A DNA stretch of 64,000 nucleotides from contig WMCF01000032.1 in assembly GCA_009792885.1 (NCBI GenBank), positions 7,345,372 to 7,409,371 of the forward strand, read 5' to 3'. The position numbers were made by a program, and so were the translations under genes. Source of the stretch: Eremophila alpestris peregrina (Eukaryota; Chordata; Aves; Passeriformes; Alaudidae). Shown here one piece after another: positions 61,038 to 64,000 of the stretch. The notes below the pieces were generated by a model. It was given only the letters and a program-made list of their open reading frames with translations, did not search any database and was not told the DNA's origin. The stretch's first letter is position 1. Each line of letters opens with the position of its first letter.

Positions 61038-63521
61038 TTTTCTTTTCAGAACTTGATCTTCAGCTCTGCCTCCTTGGCAATTCCCAGTCAGTGAGACAAG
61101 TTCATCCTCTCCCCGTTTTCTGAGGCCATCTGGGAGGAAGCTGCTCTCACAAGCACTACCCCTGTAACAGCCCCATCATTTTGAAGCTGAACATTCTCGT
61201 GCCAGATATAAATGTGGGGAAACTTTCCCCTGCAGCCTGTGATAAGTGGTTGAACCTGGCACAGCCGATGGGAGGGAGAATCTGCCAGAAAAGCTTTGGA
61301 GTGTCTGAAGAGGAGAGAACTCGGATCCTTCTGGTCTGGGAGCCTGGGGAGATGGGATGTGTCTGCCTCCACAAATGGCTTGCTTATCCATCCTGATCAG
61401 TGCCTGGAGGCCAGTTATCCTCCTGCACAGGATGGGCTGCACCCACTGCACCCAGGATTTCTCCTTAACCCTCCATCCAAACACCCACTCCACCTCCTTG
61501 CTCTATTTGATGAAGAAACACCATTCCACCTCTTGATCTAGCTCTGATGAGGACAGGTGAAGGATGTCCTCTTCCCCTAAACCTGTCCTTACAGATTTTC
61601 CACCCCGGTGGAGATCGGTGCAGTTTCACAGCTTTATTTGGGGGGTGTTGATGACGCTCCAGGTGAGCTATTAACAGGTAATTTTTTTTGCATTTTGTTT
61701 TGATTCTTACGGTGAAGTTTCCCACCTGGACTCCTGAGGCAGGATGTGTGAAGTCTGGCAGATCATCCAGACGCTGTGCAGTGTTTCAGATAACAGCTCC
61801 TCCACCTGACTTCACAGATCAGAAAATACCTGCTTTCCTGTGTCAGTTTTACATCTGAAAGCTTGGACTCATTCCTGAGCCCTTCCAGTGACACCACCAA
61901 CCCTCAAACAAAGATGTTTATTTGGGTGACAGTCACTGTGTCATTTCTAATACTCTGTAGAGCTCCAGTTCTTGTTTTGGGCCCCCATTCTGTCACCAGA
62001 ATTGCAATAACCTATGCTTTTGACAATTTACATTTTGCTTGTAGGGCTATAAGATGACTGGCACCCAGACCAATGTTTTCCAATGTTTCTTGTAGCAATA
62101 TATAAAATTGAGGTGAATTTCGTTTTCCCTGAATCAGAAAGTGGACAAGCTTTTTTAGAGCATATTGGTAATTTGAGCAGTTATTTATCTTTTCATAGCA
62201 CAACATCTCATGACTCTAATGGACTTTTTGGAATGAAGTTTTTTGTCCAAGACCCAGGACTGGAACAGGTTGGAGATTGATGGCAAAAAATGCAGACTGT
62301 TTCATAAAAGATAGGATTATTATTTGATTTGTATTCCAGCCAGGTTTTCAATTCATGGAGGATTGAAACTGGCACTAGAGGCTGTTCTGAATATGTAACA
62401 AATATTGAATTTATCTGTTGTCCCTGTCAGTGAAACAATTAGGGATGTTCAGGTGCTGCACATCACTGTGGCACTCTCAGAGGATCCTGAAATTGCCATG
62501 TGACATTCTAAAGGTGAAAAATGATCAGAAATAATGGGGTGGATTCTCCAGCTTGAAAAAAAAAAACAAACCAGAAACAAATGCAGCACAAAAAAAGCCT
62601 CTTCCTTTCTCCCTTGCAAAAACAAAGCCAAAATTCACCTATGCAGGAAATCTCACGTTTGACAGGATTATTGCAGAAATGACAAACTGACATGTTTTGT
62701 CCCTCTTCACTTGTTCCAGCCTCACATTTACTTGCTAATTCATGCAAAGTTTTTCCAAGTGCCTCATACTGGAGGATGTTGGCTCTTCCCTTGAAAAGCA
62801 GTTTCTCAATCAGCCCATTTCCTCCTTCAGACTCGGTGATCTGGCTCCAGAAGGAAACACTGCCACGGGCTCTGGAGGAGTAAAACCACAACCTGCCTTC
62901 TCCTTGATGGCACTCCTGCATCCCTCTCTTCCTCTGTCACCCCCTTTTATTTCATGTGGGTGCACGAGGTTTATTCCTGACACAAAATACAAGGTGAGGG
63001 GGGAGGTAAATTAATGAAGTGCTTCATTTAGGAGCTGGTAGCAAATTATTCCCAGGGGCACCACTGCTGTGAAATGTTCCCCATGGTAGATGTTCCTTCA
63101 GCTCTCCCAGGGGCTGGAGGGCCACGTTCCATTCCCTGCACGAAGGTCCTGCATCCTCTCAGCCAGGCTGGCCCTACCTGAGCATCCCATCAGCACATTC
63201 CTGGCTGGAATTCCTCGAGGAGAACCCACTCGAGGATGGCTGCAGATAGCCCGTGCCCCTCAGGAATGTGCTCAACAAGCTCACTGCCCTCTCCTGTCTG
63301 CAGCTCCTGGTCTCCAGCCAGGCCCGTGGGGAGCTGCAGTTCCCTTGACCTGATTTGGATCCCACTTCACTGCCCAAACTTACAGACGTGAACCAAGAAA
63401 AGCACTGCAGTGCCCTCGGCACAAAGGCAGGGGCTGGGCAGGCAAATTCAGGCTGTCCCAGAGGTGTGGGCTGCTGTCTGATGGCTCATTCCTGCTGGGC
63501 AATCAGAAACATTGGCATCTC
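61038..63521. other. non-coding stretch, no gene recognised
   Basis: Short overlapping frames only. The 61.86-62.25 kb part is AT-rich with complex word use and could be a conserved element; nothing visible proves it. A-runs lie near 62558-62568. Confidence 0.45.
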
Positions 63522-63540
63522 TTTTTTTTTTTTTTTTTTT
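63522..63540 (+). repeat. T19 homopolymer with adjacent pyrimidine-rich tract
   Basis: Nineteen T, followed after AGAGATA by a pyrimidine-rich stretch and then a T7-A9 junction at 63582-63597. No transposon body is recognised next to it. The tract may be an old poly(A) tail read on the other strand, or simple-sequence expansion. Confidence 0.9.
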
Positions 63541-63975
63541 AGAGATATCTTATCTTTTCCTTATCTCTTTTTCCCCCTCCCTTTTTTTAAAAAAAAACCC
63601 CACAGGTCTGAGATGCACTCCTGATACCTGCCTTCCTGAGAAGGGTGGATTGGCAATTATAGATGTGCTGGTCAACTCCTTTCTTCACACATTCACTTCT
63701 CAAGCTCGTGGAATTGTTTTATAGCACTCACCAGCACCTCCTCCAGCTTGAGATGGTGGTTTTTCTCACAGCCCTCCTGGCTCAGGACCCCTTCCCATCT
63801 CCTCTGCTCAAGCCCTGGGGCTGTGTGTGCCCCTTTGCACCTCTCAGCAGATGGAAAAGGGACACAGCAGAGCTGTGCAGAGAGAGTGACCATGACAGGG
63901 AGGTGACTGGATGGACTTACACCAAACTGGAGAGTGGTCAAGGACATTTTTGTTCGTGGAACTTTAGCTAAGGAC
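63541..63975. other. non-coding stretch, no gene recognised
   Basis: Short overlapping frames, none recognisable. Confidence 0.5.
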
Positions 63976-64000
63976 TTTTTTCTTTTTTTTTCTTTTTTTT
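63976..64000 (+). repeat. T-rich tract at the window edge
   Basis: T-runs of six to nine separated by single C bases run into the end of the window, so the full length is unknown. Confidence 0.85.

Noticed and set aside
62255..62285. GGAACAGGTTGGAGATTG looked like CR1.
   Set aside because: Neighbouring CR1 segments are absent on both sides.
1..64000. tRNA, rRNA, CRISPR, operons, phage or plasmid genes.
   Set aside because: No tRNA B-box with a matching cloverleaf, no direct-repeat/spacer array and no packed same-strand gene runs were seen.

Overview
The window looks like vertebrate, most likely avian, non-coding DNA. The evidence is several decayed CR1 LINE fragments, all of the 5'-truncated 3'-end type that dominates bird genomes, together with few CpG sites, small microsatellites, and no operon-like ORF packing, rRNA, tRNA, CRISPR or phage/plasmid feature. 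The best CR1 copy (about 40338-40716) has wording I associate with songbird CR1 copies. A passerine is therefore my best guess, but this is recall-based and not a search.

I find no protein-coding gene I can name. The open frames are short, overlap on both strands, resemble no family I recognise, and behave like chance frames. The longest (222 codons, 35883-36551 +) is only mildly longer than chance would give. The window is either intergenic or inside a very large intron, and I cannot tell which.

Layout. 1-12.8 kb: unannotated DNA with a (TCCA)n microsatellite at 4195, an AT-rich simple repeat at 6380, a canonical G-quadruplex motif at 9242, homeodomain-type sites near 10.5 kb and a CCAAT/E-box/TATA-like cluster at 10.77-10.82 kb. 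12.8-30 kb: a CR1 fragment at 12795, a CpG-enriched patch at 14.57-14.78 kb, two diverged inverted copies of an unknown repeat near 16.2 and 18.9 kb, an enhancer-like block at 21.2-21.6 kb with a MEF2 motif, a 15-nt microexon-like element at 24549 and a CR1 fragment at 29592. 30-40 kb: enhancer-like blocks near 30.1-30.5 kb and 38.6-39.75 kb, the most CpG-rich stretch and longest ORF at 35.1-36.55 kb, and two strand-asymmetric tracts (G/T at 36597, A/C at 37661). 40-64 kb: the largest CR1 copy, a 9-bp minisatellite at 41793, a perfect 26-bp palindrome at 42603, two more CR1 scraps (52698, 54966), and homopolymer/polypyrimidine tracts towards the right edge.

Because no genes are recognised, I cannot describe a pathway. 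The most useful leads are the microexon-like element, the palindrome, the 9-bp minisatellite, the inverted repeat pair and the candidate conserved blocks. All need cross-species alignment or transcript data to confirm. I did not find a convincing new biological system.
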